DNA of 64,000 bases, from contig NZ_CP103833.1 of assembly GCF_029774155.1 (NCBI RefSeq), positions 2,202,747-2,266,746 of the forward strand, read 5' to 3'. Each line of letters opens with the position of its first letter. The first letter of the stretch is position 1. The notes under the pieces are model-generated. The model was not told the DNA's origin. It made no database searches and worked only from the letters and a program-made list of their open reading frames with translations. Below are positions 8,451-19,183 of this stretch, piece by piece. The stretch comes from Actinobacillus arthritidis (GTDB lineage: Bacteria; Pseudomonadota; Gammaproteobacteria; Enterobacterales; Pasteurellaceae). The translations under genes and the position numbers were made by a program.

Positions 8451-11216
8451 CTACCATTTATATTGATAGGTAGCTTGAATAAGAAACGGCTGATTTAAAC
8501 GTCTGCCATCGCTGTTTTTTGCTTCAATACCTAGACGATGGTTATTCAGTTTTGCATTTAGGCCTAATGCAGACTCAAAACGTGAGCGACTACTTGCTAC
8601 ATCACTTACTTCTAATTCGTGTTGGTTTACCCGTACGTTAGCTGTTCGATTTTTTGTTTTTACGCCATTAATTTCCATATAAGGTTGAAGTGACCAATCA
8701 GCTAGAGTAAGTGTTTTTGCAACTCGTACACCGGCACGTCCGTAAAGGCTTGCAACGCTATCTTCATCCGATTTACCAGATAAATGTGACCAAGCTAATT
8801 GTAATTGCGGTGTAATTGTCCAACCGTTACCAATATTATGATGGCGACCAATTTCCGTTGAAAGCGAATATCCGTTATAACTGCGTTCACCTGTTGTGCT
8901 AGATTTCGATTTCACACGAGCATATTTTGCAATATTATCCCAATAGAAACCGTTGTCAGCGAGGAATGTTCCGTAAATACCAACGGTTTGATTTTTTACT
9001 TTACCCGAACCGTAGTTTCCGCTGAAATCTACGTTAGAACGTGCATTACCGACAAAACCACCAAGACGAATACGCTCTGAAACCGTAAAATCCGCCCCCA
9101 CTTCAAGGCTATGCAAGTTTTGTGTAAAACCTGAAGTTCGACTATTTGATGCAGTATGTGTACGATCAAATTTATTGCGAGTATTCAGATTTCTTACCCA
9201 AACATTACCGTTTTCCGTACCTTTTTGTTCGCCTAAACGTTGATGAATATTATTCATACTTTGCTCAAGTTGTAGGATCTGAGCTTGTTTGAGAGAAACC
9301 AGAGCATTGGATTTTTCACTAAGAACGACTTCATATGGTGTAACAGGCACAACCGGTTTAGGTTCTACCGGTGTCGATGGTGTAACAGGCTCTGTCGGTT
9401 TAGGTTCTATTGGTGTAGATGGCGTAACCGGCACAGTCGGTTTAGGTTCTACCGGTGTAGATGGTGTAACAGGCACAGTCGGTTTAGGTTCTACCGGTGT
9501 AGATGGTGTAACAGGCACGGTCGGTTTAGGTTCTACCGGTGTAGGTGGTGTAACAGGTTCAGCCGGTTTGATTGGTTCTACAGGAGAATCTGGAATAATT
9601 GGTATTTCTTCCACTTTGTTTGAAAGCACCCAGTTTGTTCCCTCTTTATTTAAGTGATAACGATATGCACCGGCATCTACATAATCTTTATTATCTTGAT
9701 TGTGTAATTTAAATAAAGCAGAACCTGATTTGGTTTCAACTAGCGTAACTCGTCCACCTTCTTTTGTCGGTTCACCTCCTGAATTATGAACTTCTAATAT
9801 ATGAGAACCCTCTGCAGTTCCTGAAACTGTTATTTTATTAGCCATTTTTCTTGCTAAATCACTATTTAAAGAAAAGTGAGCGTTACCCGAAAGATCCCCT
9901 TCAATATTTAATGTTGCAAATCTACCATTATCTTGTTGAGCAAAAGAGATGCGACTATTTTTACTCTCTAAATTTGTTACAGATGAAGTGCTAGATAAAT
10001 TCCAATGAGAATCGGTTAAATGAAGATGCTTAGTACCGGAACCTAGCATATTTCCGGTTAAAGTAGATTGTTGAGCAACAACGGTGAGTGAATGAGAATC
10101 AAAAGAATTGCTACTCAAGGAATCTGCCGTAATATTGCTATTATTTAATGTAATTGTAGTGATTTCTTTTTTATCGAAAACCCTACCATCAATGATACGA
10201 AAAGCAGTATTAACAGAAGTCGTTAAATTATTAACTGTAATATTATTTTGGCTATTTCCTATATAATCAAATAAAGTGCTCTTTGTAGTTCCGCTATGTT
10301 TTAAATTAGGATTATTTAGAATAATGGAACTATCTCGAATAGAAAAAAAGGAATCTCCATTTGTTTGAATAATAGAAAGGTTATCGAATGTTACGTTACT
10401 ATTTTGTATTGAAATAGTCGGACTGACATAAAAAGAATTTTTACCACTTTCTCTCGTGAGAGTAAATGTATCATTTTTAGAAAAAACAGTTGCATTATTT
10501 GAATCTAATAACGGAGATGTCCCATTAGTAAATTTTAAATTATTTCCTGAACTCGAAAGTGAGCCATTTGTAACATAGATGCCGTTTTCTGATTGTTGAG
10601 AGATTAAATTATTATTGTTTAACGTTGTTTTTGAATCTCTAAGATCTAATAATGGCATTCTATAAAAGGAGGATTCAACCTTATTTCGGTCACTTTCTAA
10701 CGTTGTATTAGAAATATCAACCGTTGCGTTTTCAGCCCAAACAATTACATTTCCATTAGTATTAGAAGAACGTTTAAGATTACTTTCTTTAATACTCAAA
10801 CTCGCATTTTTGCTCAGAATAGTTGCAGAACCGCCTAAAAATGAACTCTGATCATTAGGATTATTAAGAGTAATATTTGAATTATTAATATTTAGGTTAG
10901 AGTTATCATTATTAATAAAATAAAATCCCCCAAAACGCCCTGGCATATTTTTAATTTCGCCAGTAATATTCGCTTGGTTAAACTCTACTTGTGTATTATT
11001 TGAAAAATCAAATCTATTTTGAGTTTGTGCATTTGTTAAATTAGCAAGACATTGATTGAATACTTTGATAGATGTTTGATTAGAAAGATTGAATCCCTCT
11101 GTTATAGATTGATGATTACACTCTGTAGCAAAGCTAGTGGTGGAACTTAAACCTATACTTCCAGTAAATAAAGCGAGATAGATTGGAGATAATGTAAAAT
11201 TGAATGTTTTTTTCAT
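8451..11216 (-). CDS. Classical (type Va) autotransporter protein
   Basis: This is a secreted or surface-displayed autotransporter of 921 residues. A signal peptide ([17 protein letters not shown], cleavage near SFA) leads into about 520 residues rich in Asn, Ser and Thr with recurring NN-S-N-hydrophobic patterns, typical of a beta-helix passenger. A proline-rich linker follows (about residues 545-630), in which [14 protein letters not shown] repeats. The last 280 or so residues form the translocator barrel ([28 protein letters not shown], final YQYKW with an aromatic C terminus). No catalytic serine-protease motif such as GDSGS is visible, so an adhesin or pertactin-like role is an inference. 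Ribosome site AAAGGTG precedes the ATG. The gene lies directly downstream of ilvC but is separated by a terminator. Confidence 0.85.
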   Translation of the reverse strand: MKKTFNFTLSPIYLALFTGSIGLSSTTSFATECNHQSITEGFNLSNQTSIKVFNQCLANLTNAQTQNRFDFSNNTQVEFNQANITGEIKNMPGRFGGFYFINNDNSNLNINNSNITLNNPNDQSSFLGGSATILSKNASLSIKESNLKRSSNTNGNVIVWAENATVDISNTTLESDRNKVESSFYRMPLLDLRDSKTTLNNNNLISQQSENGIYVTNGSLSSSGNNLKFTNGTSPLLDSNNATVFSKNDTFTLTRESGKNSFYVSPTISIQNSNVTFDNLSIIQTNGDSFFSIRDSSIILNNPNLKHSGTTKSTLFDYIGNSQNNITVNNLTTSVNTAFRIIDGRVFDKKEITTITLNNSNITADSLSSNSFDSHSLTVVAQQSTLTGNMLGSGTKHLHLTDSHWNLSSTSSVTNLESKNSRISFAQQDNGRFATLNIEGDLSGNAHFSLNSDLARKMANKITVSGTAEGSHILEVHNSGGEPTKEGGRVTLVETKSGSALFKLHNQDNKDYVDAGAYRYHLNKEGTNWVLSNKVEEIPIIPDSPVEPIKPAEPVTPPTPVEPKPTVPVTPSTPVEPKPTVPVTPSTPVEPKPTVPVTPSTPIEPKPTEPVTPSTPVEPKPVVPVTPYEVVLSEKSNALVSLKQAQILQLEQSMNNIHQRLGEQKGTENGNVWVRNLNTRNKFDRTHTASNSRTSGFTQNLHSLEVGADFTVSERIRLGGFVGNARSNVDFSGNYGSGKVKNQTVGIYGTFLADNGFYWDNIAKYARVKSKSSTTGERSYNGYSLSTEIGRHHNIGNGWTITPQLQLAWSHLSGKSDEDSVASLYGRAGVRVAKTLTLADWSLQPYMEINGVKTKNRTANVRVNQHELEVSDVASSRSRFESALGLNAKLNNHRLGIEAKNSDGRRLNQPFLIQATYQYKW
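9345..9570 (-). repeat. 42-bp in-frame repeats encoding a Pro-rich linker
   Basis: About five copies of a 42-bp unit, encoding [14 protein letters not shown] and close variants, form the linker between passenger and barrel of the autotransporter. 42 is a multiple of three, so copy-number change alters linker length without shifting frame. Confidence 0.85.
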
Positions 11217-11238
11217 AATACACCTTTAGATAATACAA

Positions 11239-11272
11239 AAAGAACTGGACATTTATTAATACCCAGTTCTTT
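11239..11272 (-). terminator. Intrinsic terminator of ilvC
   Basis: A 10-bp stem (AAAGAACTGG at 11239-11248, CCAGTTCTTT at 11263-11272). On the minus strand it lies just after the ilvC stop and leads into TTTTTG. It separates ilvC from the autotransporter gene. Confidence 0.75.
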
Positions 11273-11283
11273 TATTTTTAAGA

Positions 11284-12764
11284 TTAGCCCTGTGAAGAAA
11301 TACGTTTCATATCTGTCATATAACCACGTAACTCTTGACCGATTAATTCAACCGGATGGTTACGGATTGCATCGTTGATATCACGTAAGTAAACGTTGTC
11401 GATTTCAGCGACCGGTGTCGGTTCGCCTAAGTCACCTTTTTGTAACATCGGGATTAATTTCTCTGCAAGAATTGGTGTTGCAACGTGAGAGAATAAGTAG
11501 TTACCGTATTCTGCCGTATCTGAAATTACCACGTTCATTTCGTATAAACGTTTACGAGCGATGGTATTTGCGATTAACGGTAATTCGTGTAATGACTCAT
11601 AGTATGCAGATTCTTCGTAGATACCGCTTGCAACCATTGCATCGAATGCCATTTCAACACCTGCTTTCACCATTGCAACCATAACTACGCCGTTATCAAA
11701 GTATTCTTGTTCAGAAATTTTGATGCCGTCTGCTTTCGGTGAATTTTCAAATGCAGTTTTACCGGTTTCTTCACGCCACGTTAATAAGTTTTTGTCACCA
11801 TTCGCCCAGTCTGCCATCATAGTTGATGAAAATTCACCGCTAATGATATCGTCCATGTGTTTTAGGTAAAGGTCGTTTAATTGCACTTTGATTTCTTCAC
11901 TTAATTCAAATGCACGGATTTTCGCGCGTTTGATAAGCGATCCATCATTAAGGTGATACCGCCTTGTTTTAACGCTTCGGTAATGGTTTCCCAACCGTAT
12001 TGGATTAATTTGCTTGCGTATGCCGGATCTTTACCGTCTGCCACTAATTTGTCGTAACATACGATTGAACCCGCTTGTAACATACCGCAAAGGATTGTTT
12101 GTTCGCCCATTAGGTCAGATTTAACTTCCGCTACGAATGAAGATTCTAATACGCCTGCACGGTCGCCACCGGTTGCTGAAGCCCACGCTTTCGCAATCGC
12201 CATACCTTCACCTTTCGGGTCATTTTCAGGGTGAACAGCGATAAGTGTCGGCACACCGAAACCACGTTTATATTCTTCACGTACTTCCGTACCCGGACAT
12301 TTTGGTGCAGTCATCACAACGGTAATATCTTTACGAATTTGCTCACCTTCTTCAACAATGTTGAAACCGTGTGAGTAACCGAATACAGAACCTTGTTTCA
12401 TTAATGGCACAACATCTGCAACCACTTTTGAGTGTTGTTTATCCGGCGTTAAGTTGATCACTAAGTCAGCGGTTGGAATTAATTCTTGGTATGTGCCGAC
12501 TTTGAAACCGTTTTCAGTTGCACGAGTATATGAAGCACGTTTTTCTGCGATTGCTTCTGCACGTAACGCATAGCTAATATCTAAACCAGAATCACGCATA
12601 TTTAAACCTTGGTTTAAACCTTGTGCACCACAACCTACGATAACGATTTTTTTGCCTTTTAAGAAATTACAACCGTCTGCAAATTCGCTACGGTCCATAA
12701 AACGACAACGACCTAATTGATCTAATTTTTGACGTAAGTTTAATGTGTTGAAATAGTTAGCCAT
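11284..12764 (-). CDS. ilvC: Ketol-acid reductoisomerase (class II), frameshifted
   Basis: IlvC converts acetolactate and acetohydroxybutyrate to the dihydroxy acids of valine, leucine and isoleucine synthesis with NADPH. The N-terminal frame (12764 down to 11901) carries the Rossmann fingerprint [18 protein letters not shown] and [16 protein letters not shown]; the C-terminal frame continues [16 protein letters not shown] and [20 protein letters not shown] down to 11284. The break lies at about 11923-11928; adding one G to AACGCGCG restores RLSNAAKIR. The total is about 492 residues, the long class II form found in enteric bacteria and Pasteurellaceae. No ilvY regulator gene is adjacent. Confidence 0.92.
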
Positions 12765-12847
12765 TTTGTGCTTCCTTATTTGTGTGTATGATGTTGAGTG
12801 TATTTTATGATGTTGTGTTTACACATTGTTGTTTTGTTATGCCGTCA

Positions 12848-12875
12848 ATTATACGCTCATTTAATATTGCGTAAA
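12848..12875 (-). promoter_or_regulatory. Candidate ilvC promoter
   Basis: On the minus strand a perfect TATAAT (forward ATTATA at 12848-12853) is preceded 16 bases upstream by TTTACG (12870-12875). It lies about 85 bases upstream of the ilvC ATG. The -10 is convincing, the -35 weak. Confidence 0.5.
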
Positions 12876-12999
12876 TTGATATTATTGGGATTTTATATTG
12901 CAAAATTTGCAATCAAAATTGGGTAAAAATCAGATGGAAAATGACCGCTTATAAGATGAATGTTAAAATATTACAGTGATAAGAGAATAGGATAAATTA

Positions 13000-14242
13000 A
13001 TGAGAATCAACCAAATTAGCTTACAACGTTGTCCTGAGTGTGAAGCGATTGTAAAAGTGCCGGCAAATGTGCCGTTTCAAACAGCGGTCTGCCCGAATTG
13101 TCATGATGTATTACGTCCGGCAAATAGCTGGAGTTTACGCCGTTGTGCGATTATTGCGATATCAATTTTAATTTTATTGCCGTTTGCTCTGACTTTTCCG
13201 CTTATGAGTATTGATTTATTGGGTGTCCCTGTTCATGCAACTGTATGGGGGGGCGTGTGGAAAATGGCAACCGAAGGTTATCCTTATACTGCATTTATGG
13301 TGTTACTTTGTTCGGTAGTCTTTCCGATTGCTTTTGCATTATTGATTTTATCCATTCGCTTACAGCGATTGTTGTTACAGCGTCCTCGATATACATTGAT
13401 ATTATTATCTAAAAGCCAAGAATGGGTGATGTTAGATGTGTATTTGGTCGCACTTGCGGTTGTCGCATTTAAGATTCGAGATTATGCGGATTTAACTTTT
13501 AGCATACACTTAACTGCATTTTTGATAGTCACAATACTCACCACTTTACTTTTTATCAAGATAGATCCGAAACGAATGTGGGAGGAGTTTTATCTAGAAT
13601 ATCATACATTAGCCGCAAATCATCAAGGACAAGTTTCTTTATGTCCGACTTGTAATTATAGTTTTGATGAAAATATTGTTGATTTGAAAGGTCGTCAACG
13701 TTGTCCTCGTTGTGAAAGCAATTTAGCGATTCCCGATAGCGTAAAATTACAGCGTGTATGGGCGAGTTTAGTTGCCGGTATGATCATGATGATTCCGGCA
13801 AATACATTACCGATTTCCGCCACCGGATTAGCCGGTTCAGTATCTGCCGATACGCTTTTTTCAGGCGTGCTGACTTTTATCGGTTTAGGCGACTATACAG
13901 TTGTCGCTATTGTGTTTATTGCCAGTATTGCTGTGCCGTTCAGTAAAGTGGCGATAATTTTATATCTGTTGTTAGCGATTCATTACAAATGGAAACACCC
14001 GATTCATTGGCAGATGAAAGCATTACATTACGTACATTTTGTTGGACGTTGGTCGATGCTGGATTTATTTGTATTGGCATTGATGATGTCGCTTTTGGAA
14101 CGCGGGCAAATTCTTAGTTTCTCAGTCGGTGACAGCGGCGTTTTTCTTCGGTGCGACAGTATTTTTGACGATGATCGCTTCCAGCAATTTAGATGCTAGA
14201 ATGTTGTGGCGTATCCATTATTCAAATGAGCATAAAGCATAA
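13000..14242 (+). CDS. LetA/PqiA-family inner membrane protein, frameshifted near end
   Basis: This belongs to the PqiA/LetA family of polytopic membrane proteins that partner MCE-domain tunnels in lipid transport. Two zinc-ribbon motifs are visible (CPECEAIVKVP with CPNCHDVL, and CPTCNYSFDE with RCPRCESNL), each heading a four-helix membrane domain. The uninterrupted frame stops at 14199 with a nonsense tail; a one-base shift at about 14130 gives TAAFFFGATVFLTMIASS through LWRIHYSNEHKA, ending at 14240-14242, about 413 residues. In other species it is followed by the MCE gene letB/pqiB. Here the next gene is unrelated, so it is an orphan, at least locally. Confidence 0.85.
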
Positions 14243-14247
14243 AGATG

Positions 14248-14290
14248 AGCGGTCGAATTTTTGTAAAGTTTCACAAAATTCAGACCGCTT
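14248..14290 (+). terminator. Inverted uptake-signal pair, likely terminator
   Basis: AGCGGTCGAATTTTTGT (14248-14264) pairs imperfectly with ACAAAATTCAGACCGCT. Two uptake-signal cores face each other after the letA-like gene. Paired uptake signals commonly serve as terminators in Pasteurellaceae. Confidence 0.55.
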
Positions 14291-14410
14291 GTTTACTGTT
14301 AAAGAAAATTTCTATCAGACTATTCCTTATTGATAGTTTTTAGTCTATGATTCTTGAGTCTCATTCATTCTGAATGAAATATAACAAGTTTGTTTATTTA
14401 AGGACTCATT

Positions 14411-15511
14411 ATGAAAAAACTACTCTTAGCCACATTGCTGGCAAGCTCGGCTACATTTGCTAACCAAGTTCCAAGTTATAACACCACCACTCATACTTAC
14501 GAATTTAATCAAAATTACGATCTCGTTGTACCGCAAGGCTCAAAAGGCGAAACCAATTTATGGGTGCCATTACCGTTCAGTAATGATTACCAAGATGTAA
14601 AATCGATTGAATTTGAAGGTAACTATAACAAAGCCTATATCACAGAAAACAATCAATACGGTGCGAAAACCTTGTTCGCTAATTGGGACGAAAAAGCCCC
14701 AAAACGTTTGTTAAAAGTGAAATTAGTGGTGCAAACCAAAGATCGTGAACCAATGGCAACAGGGGCTTTAAATGGTTATCAGCCACCTGAAAAAATCATT
14801 TATTCGGTAGATGTGCAAGAGTATCTCAAACCGACCACTCATATCAAAACAGACGGTATCGTGAAGCAATATGCGGATAAAATTGTCGGCAAAGAAACCA
14901 ATCCGCTGAAAAAAGCTGAATTGATCCACAAATGGATTGTAGAAAATATGGAACGTGATAATTCCGTATTGGGTTGCGGTGACGGTGATGTTGAAAAAAT
15001 GCTGACTACCGGGGTATTAAAAGGCAAATGTACTGATATTAACTCGGTATTTGTCGCCTTAGCTCGAGCGTCTGATATTCCGGCACGTGAAGTATTCGGT
15101 ATTCGTTTAGGTTCGGCACCGAAAATGTCGAAATTCTCAAAAACCGCTTTCGGTAGTTCAAAAGACGGTGTTGCGAATGAAAATGGCGGACAACATTGCC
15201 GTGCCGAGTTTTATTTAGCCGGTTTCGGTTGGGTTCCGGTTGATTCGGCGGACGTGGCAAAAATGCGTTTAACTGAGAAAAAAGCGGTCAGTGATGCCGA
15301 TACGCAAGCCGTTTCAAAATATTTATTCGGTAACTGGGAAGCCAACTGGATGGGATTTAACCATGCCCGTGATTTCGATTTATACCCACAACCGGAATTA
15401 ACCCCAATTAATAATTTCGGTTATCCGTATGCCGAAGTGGGTGGCGATCCGCTTAATTCATTTGATGCAAAAGAGTTTGGTTATGAGCTTATCTCAAAAG
15501 AACTCAAATAA
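14411..15511 (+). CDS. Exported transglutaminase-like domain protein
   Basis: A 366-residue protein with a signal peptide ([17 protein letters not shown]) and a transglutaminase-like papain fold. The likely catalytic Cys is in [18 protein letters not shown] (about residue 205), the His in [20 protein letters not shown] and the Asp in the adjoining VDSADV. The N-terminal 130 residues look like a beta domain. Such proteins act as periplasmic proteases or peptide-modifying enzymes; the substrate is unknown. Its end overlaps the start of the MerT-like gene by 29 bases, and MerP follows with an ATGA overlap, so the three are translationally coupled and probably work together. An AGGA ribosome site precedes the ATG. 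Confidence 0.8.
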   Translation: MKKLLLATLLASSATFANQVPSYNTTTHTYEFNQNYDLVVPQGSKGETNLWVPLPFSNDYQDVKSIEFEGNYNKAYITENNQYGAKTLFANWDEKAPKRLLKVKLVVQTKDREPMATGALNGYQPPEKIIYSVDVQEYLKPTTHIKTDGIVKQYADKIVGKETNPLKKAELIHKWIVENMERDNSVLGCGDGDVEKMLTTGVLKGKCTDINSVFVALARASDIPAREVFGIRLGSAPKMSKFSKTAFGSSKDGVANENGGQHCRAEFYLAGFGWVPVDSADVAKMRLTEKKAVSDADTQAVSKYLFGNWEANWMGFNHARDFDLYPQPELTPINNFGYPYAEVGGDPLNSFDAKEFGYELISKELK

Positions 15512-15836
15512 CCGCTTTTTCGTTTCGCTTACCGCCGCATTACTGGCGGCGGTAAGTTCAACGGCCTGTTGTATTGCACCTTTGGTTTATTTGGTATTCG
15601 GTATTTCTTCGCCGTGGTTGGTTAGCCTTAGCGAATACGAATATTTACAGCTACCGTTATTATTTGTGTCGCTCGGTGCGTTCGGTTATGGCTTTTGGTT
15701 ACTGATGTTTTCCAAGAAAATTATCTGTACTAAATATTGTTCTCGCCGAACTTTGCTCATTTTATATTGGATTGCTTTTGTGATTATTCTATTTTTCTTG
15801 AGCTATCCGTTTGTTTTACCTTGGTTATTAGAATGA
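15483..15836 (+). CDS. MerT-like inner membrane metal transporter
   Basis: A 117-residue membrane protein resembling the mercuric ion transporter MerT. It has three hydrophobic helices, the paired cysteines in the first helix ([11 protein letters not shown]) and a second cysteine pair in the cytoplasmic loop ([10 protein letters not shown]), the pattern that hands Hg(II) across the membrane in MerT. The ATG at 15483 lies inside the end of the transglutaminase-like gene, in another frame. No merR, merA or merC is nearby, so the true cargo (Hg, another soft metal, or a thiol-linked role) is open. Confidence 0.8.
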   Translation: MSLSQKNSNNRFFVSLTAALLAAVSSTACCIAPLVYLVFGISSPWLVSLSEYEYLQLPLLFVSLGAFGYGFWLLMFSKKIICTKYCSRRTLLILYWIAFVIILFFLSYPFVLPWLLE

Positions 15837-16147
15837 AAAAATTACTGTTTATTTTGCTTTTTTCGATGGGAATTTCACCGCTTGTTTATGCTAATGAAGC
15901 GACACAAAGTGACAATGTAGCGACCGAACAACCGGCTAAAAAAGAAGTAAATTTCTACATCAAAGAAATGAATTGCCAATTGTGTGTTTATTTGGTCAAT
16001 AAAGAATTGCGTGCGATTGAGGGGGTGGTTTCGACCAAAGCGAATATGAAAGAGCGTAAAGTTAAAATCATTGCTAATGAGAATGTATCAGTAGAACAGA
16101 TGATTAAAGCGATTGAGAAACTTAGCTATACCGTTGAGCAGGTTTAG
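15833..16147 (+). CDS. MerP-like periplasmic metal-binding protein
   Basis: A 104-residue exported protein: signal peptide ([20 protein letters not shown]), a short acidic linker, then a heavy-metal-associated domain with the metal motif MNCQLC and the typical [14 protein letters not shown] strand. It should bind a thiophilic metal in the periplasm and pass it to the MerT-like protein. The ATG overlaps the MerT stop (ATGA), proving coupling. The first 32 codons of the longer open frame are upstream of this start and are not expected to be translated. Confidence 0.82.
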   Translation: MKKLLFILLFSMGISPLVYANEATQSDNVATEQPAKKEVNFYIKEMNCQLCVYLVNKELRAIEGVVSTKANMKERKVKIIANENVSVEQMIKAIEKLSYTVEQV

Positions 16148-16161
16148 GTTTTACCACGCAT

Positions 16162-16215
16162 GAGCCATAATCAGCCCTTTAACTGAGTAGGCTATGTTAT
16201 GGCTCTAGATTTTTT
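16162..16215 (+). terminator. Terminator after merP-like gene
   Basis: GAGCCATAA (16162-16170) pairs with TTATGGCTC (16197-16205), followed by TAGATTTTTT. A weaker inner pairing may extend it. It lies 15 bases past the merP-like stop. Confidence 0.65.
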
Positions 16216-16249
16216 ATAATGTTTGGGGGATAGGATTAATTCGGTGTTG

Positions 16250-16293
16250 TTGGTGTATTCCGTGCTGAAAAGTCTAACCACGGAGTACACCAA
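16250..16293. repeat. Intergenic inverted repeat, TGTATTCCGTG family
   Basis: TTGGTGTATTCCGTG (16250-16264) faces CACGGAGTACACCAA (16279-16293), a 15-bp stem with one mismatch. It sits just downstream of artM. The core is shared with elements near 32.0-32.1 and 53.8 kb (see findings). Confidence 0.65.
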
Positions 16294-16312
16294 TTAAATG
16301 AGGTTTATTGTT

Positions 16313-16996
16313 TTACGCTTTTTCTACTGCCGGGCGTTCAAACGCTAATACTTTGCTTTCTACTCGGCGTAATAGGAGCGTCATAATACCGGTAATCACT
16401 AAGTAAATTGCTCCGGCAATGCCGTAAATGGTGAGAGCATCGTATTCTGTACCGTATAGCTGGCGAGCATAACCCATAATATCTAAAAGCGTGATAGTTG
16501 AAGCTAACGATGTGCCTTTAAATACTAAAATAATCTCATTGCTATATGACGGTAATGCACGACGTAATGCGTATGGAATTAAGATTTTTAAGGTATCCAA
16601 ACGGCTTAAACCAAGTGTCGCACAGGTTTCCCATTGTCCTTTCGGAATCGCTTTTACCGCACCGTGGAATAATTGAGTTGAATATGCCGCACTATTTAAC
16701 GCTAACGCTAATGCCGCACAAAACCACGCATCCGATAAGAATTGCCACGCAAAGCTATCGACAATCCATTGGAATTGCCCCGGTCCGTGGTAAATCAAAA
16801 AGAATTGTACCAATAGCGGTGTGCCGGTAAATAACGTTAAATAGGCGTTTACAATCGCTTTAGTTAACTTATTTTCCATCGAAAGTAAGAAGGTAAACAC
16901 TACCGCTAAAATAAAAGCGATAACTAATGACACAGCCGTTAGGCTCAGACTGGTTGGAATCCCTTGTGCAATGACAGCTAGATAATCTTGAAACAT
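16313..16996 (-). CDS. artM: Arginine ABC transporter permease ArtM
   Basis: A 227-residue inner-membrane permease of the polar amino acid (HisMQ/ArtMQ) family. About five hydrophobic segments surround the EAA loop WETCATLGLSRLDTLKILIP. It overlaps the artQ stop by one base and ends the artPIQM operon. The pairing with ArtQ and the ArtI-like binding protein points to arginine as substrate. Confidence 0.9.
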   Translation of the reverse strand: MFQDYLAVIAQGIPTSLSLTAVSLVIAFILAVVFTFLLSMENKLTKAIVNAYLTLFTGTPLLVQFFLIYHGPGQFQWIVDSFAWQFLSDAWFCAALALALNSAAYSTQLFHGAVKAIPKGQWETCATLGLSRLDTLKILIPYALRRALPSYSNEIILVFKGTSLASTITLLDIMGYARQLYGTEYDALTIYGIAGAIYLVITGIMTLLLRRVESKVLAFERPAVEKA

Positions 16997-17667
16997 TATT
17001 TACCCCCTCTTTCAAAGCGAGTGAAACGTTTTTCAAGTCCGGCAATAATTACTTGGCTGATTAAGGTAATCGCTAAATAAATTAATGCGGCTAAACCGTA
17101 CCAAGTGAAAGGTTGATGTTCATTGGTATTAATTAAATCTGTTTGACGCATTAAATCGTCCACACCAATTAATGAGATTAAAGCGGTATCTTTTAATAAC
17201 ACTAGCCACTGATTACTTAGCCCCGGTAAGGCGTGTCGCCAAACCTGCGGCATAATAATTTTTAAAAAAGTATATGAACGAGTGAGTCCTAATGCCGCAC
17301 CACTTTCCCATTGTCCCTTCGGTACAGCTTGGATTGCACCTCGCAAAGATTGAGAAGCATAAGCAGAAAAAATAAGAGAAAGTGCTAATACCCCACAGCT
17401 AAATGCACTAAATTCAACATATTCGCCGGTAATTTTCTCAACTAATTCGGTTGAACCGAAGAAAATGAGTAAAACGACTAAAATCTCCGGTAAACCACGC
17501 AATAGGGCCAAAAAAACAGAAGTCGGTTTACTCACACAAGGTTGTTTATTGGTTTCAAGTACCACAAACAACATTGAAAGCAATAAGCCGACTACCAGAG
17601 AGGCGAGTGCCAACCCTAAGGTCATTAGGGTTGCACTATAAATAAGCGGAAGATATTCTGAAAACAT
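16996..17667 (-). CDS. artQ: Arginine ABC transporter permease ArtQ
   Basis: A 223-residue permease, partner of ArtM. The EAA loop is WESGAALGLTRSYTFLKIIM, and RGLPEILVVLLIFFGSTEL is the typical N-terminal motif of this family. It starts 5 bases after the binding-protein gene and overlaps artM, consistent with a single operon. Confidence 0.9.
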   Translation of the reverse strand: MFSEYLPLIYSATLMTLGLALASLVVGLLLSMLFVVLETNKQPCVSKPTSVFLALLRGLPEILVVLLIFFGSTELVEKITGEYVEFSAFSCGVLALSLIFSAYASQSLRGAIQAVPKGQWESGAALGLTRSYTFLKIIMPQVWRHALPGLSNQWLVLLKDTALISLIGVDDLMRQTDLINTNEHQPFTWYGLAALIYLAITLISQVIIAGLEKRFTRFERGGK

Positions 17668-17672
17668 AAAAA

Positions 17673-18392
17673 TTATTTAGTCATCCATTTATCGTAAATT
17701 TTTTGGTATTCGCCGTTCGCTTTAATTGCCGCTAAACCTTTGTTTAACTCTGCAACTAATTCGCTATTTGATTTATTTACTGCGATACCTAAACCATTAC
17801 CGAAATATTTTTGATTGGTTACTTTACCGCCAACAAAAGCAAGTTCCGCTTCTTTCGATAACATATCCGCTAATACCGCGGTATCACCGAAGATAATATC
17901 AATACGACCATTTTTTAAATCAAGCACCGCATCTTGTAATGAGGCGTATGATTTCGGTGCATATTGTTTTGCTTCCGCAACAACATATTGTTGGAAGGTC
18001 GAGCCGTTTTGCACACCAACGTTTTTAGCTGTGTTTAAATCCGCTTTACCTTTTACCGCAATAAAACTTGCCGAACTGTCATAATAAGCATCGGTAAATG
18101 CCACTTGTTTTGCACGGGCTTCAGTAATATCGATTGCTGAAATTGCACCATCAATACGTTTTTGTTTTACTGCTTGTACTAAACCGTCAAATGCTTGGCT
18201 TTTGAATGAGCAATTTGCTTGGATTTCTTTACAGATGGCATTGGCAATATCTACATCAAAGCCAATGATTTCACCTTTTTCATTAGTCAATTCAAACGGA
18301 GGGTAGCTTGGTTCCATCGCAAAAGTTAAGTCTTTTGCTTGTGCTGAAAATGCAGTAAGTGCGATCGCTGATGCTAATAATAATTTTTTCAT
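17673..18392 (-). CDS. artI: Arginine ABC transporter periplasmic binding protein
   Basis: A 239-residue periplasmic amino-acid-binding protein. The start at 18392 gives a clean signal peptide ([19 protein letters not shown]); the open frame extends far upstream into artP, but that part is a shadow. Family motifs are visible: [32 protein letters not shown], and the closing [13 protein letters not shown]. It lies 19 bases after artP. Its single gene here stands for both artI and artJ of E. coli. Confidence 0.9.
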   Translation of the reverse strand: MKKLLLASAIALTAFSAQAKDLTFAMEPSYPPFELTNEKGEIIGFDVDIANAICKEIQANCSFKSQAFDGLVQAVKQKRIDGAISAIDITEARAKQVAFTDAYYDSSASFIAVKGKADLNTAKNVGVQNGSTFQQYVVAEAKQYAPKSYASLQDAVLDLKNGRIDIIFGDTAVLADMLSKEAELAFVGGKVTNQKYFGNGLGIAVNKSNSELVAELNKGLAAIKANGEYQKIYDKWMTK

Positions 18393-18411
18393 AATGTGTC
18401 CTTGCATAAGT

Positions 18412-19146
18412 TTATTCTGAGTGAGAGAGATAATTTTCAAATTGAGCGGTTTTCGGATGTTCAAAACAATCTGCTCCGCCTTGTTCGATAATTTTGCCTT
18501 TTTCCATATACACCACTTTGGTTGCCACTTTACGTGCGACACCGACTTCGTGAGTAACGATAACCTGAGTAATACCAGTTCCTTGTAATTCTTTAATAAT
18601 ATCAACCACTTGTGCAGTAATTTCAGGATCTAATGCGGCTGTCGGTTCATCAAACAGTAAGACTTGTGGTCGCATCATTAACGCACGGGCAATTGCCACA
18701 CGTTGTTGCTGACCACCGGATAACTGTAATGGAAAACGGTCGGCAAATTCGCCTAAACGTAAACGATCCAAATGTGCTTTAGCACGCTGAATTGCTTCTT
18801 CCTTAGCTAAACCAAGCACCTTCATTGGCGCTTCAATCAGGTTTTGTAAAACGCTTAGATGAGGCCATAAATGATATTGTTGAAACACCATACCGACTTC
18901 ACGGCGTAATAATGCAATTTCTTTGGCATCGGTTTTTGCTGAAAGATTGAATTTATGTTGTGCGATTTCAAGCGTACCTGATTGTGGAATTTCCATTAAG
19001 TTTAGCGTACGAATCAGGGTACTTTTACCCGCACCGCTCGGACCTAACAGCACTACCGTATCGCCTTTTTCAATATCTAAATTAATATCGAATAATGCTT
19101 GGCTTGAACCGTAAAAAAAGTTGACGTTGTGAATACGAATTGCCAT
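18412..19146 (-). CDS. artP: Arginine ABC transporter ATP-binding protein ArtP
   Basis: A 244-residue ATPase of the polar amino acid uptake family and first gene of the operon. Walker A is [11 protein letters not shown], the signature [15 protein letters not shown], Walker [15 protein letters not shown], and the switch His is in [13 protein letters not shown] well-formed promoter with an ARG box lies just upstream (listed separately), so arginine repression by ArgR is expected. Confidence 0.93.
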   Translation of the reverse strand: MAIRIHNVNFFYGSSQALFDINLDIEKGDTVVLLGPSGAGKSTLIRTLNLMEIPQSGTLEIAQHKFNLSAKTDAKEIALLRREVGMVFQQYHLWPHLSVLQNLIEAPMKVLGLAKEEAIQRAKAHLDRLRLGEFADRFPLQLSGGQQQRVAIARALMMRPQVLLFDEPTAALDPEITAQVVDIIKELQGTGITQVIVTHEVGVARKVATKVVYMEKGKIIEQGGADCFEHPKTAQFENYLSHSE

Positions 19147-19183
19147 TCGTGTAAAATCCTGTGTATTTCAAATAACTGAATGA

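Noticed and set aside
9285..9657. Plus-strand frames opposite the autotransporter's proline repeats, encoding collagen-like Gly-Val-Thr repeats
   Set aside because: They are the antisense of the Pro-rich linker, with no start context and no independent support.
15483..16147. Mercury resistance operon
   Set aside because: MerT- and MerP-like genes are present, but there is no merR, merA or mer operator and they are coupled to a transglutaminase-like gene.
17673..18605. Longer N terminus for the arginine-binding protein
   Set aside because: The extra 71 codons overlap artP in another frame; the start at 18392 gives a standard signal peptide.
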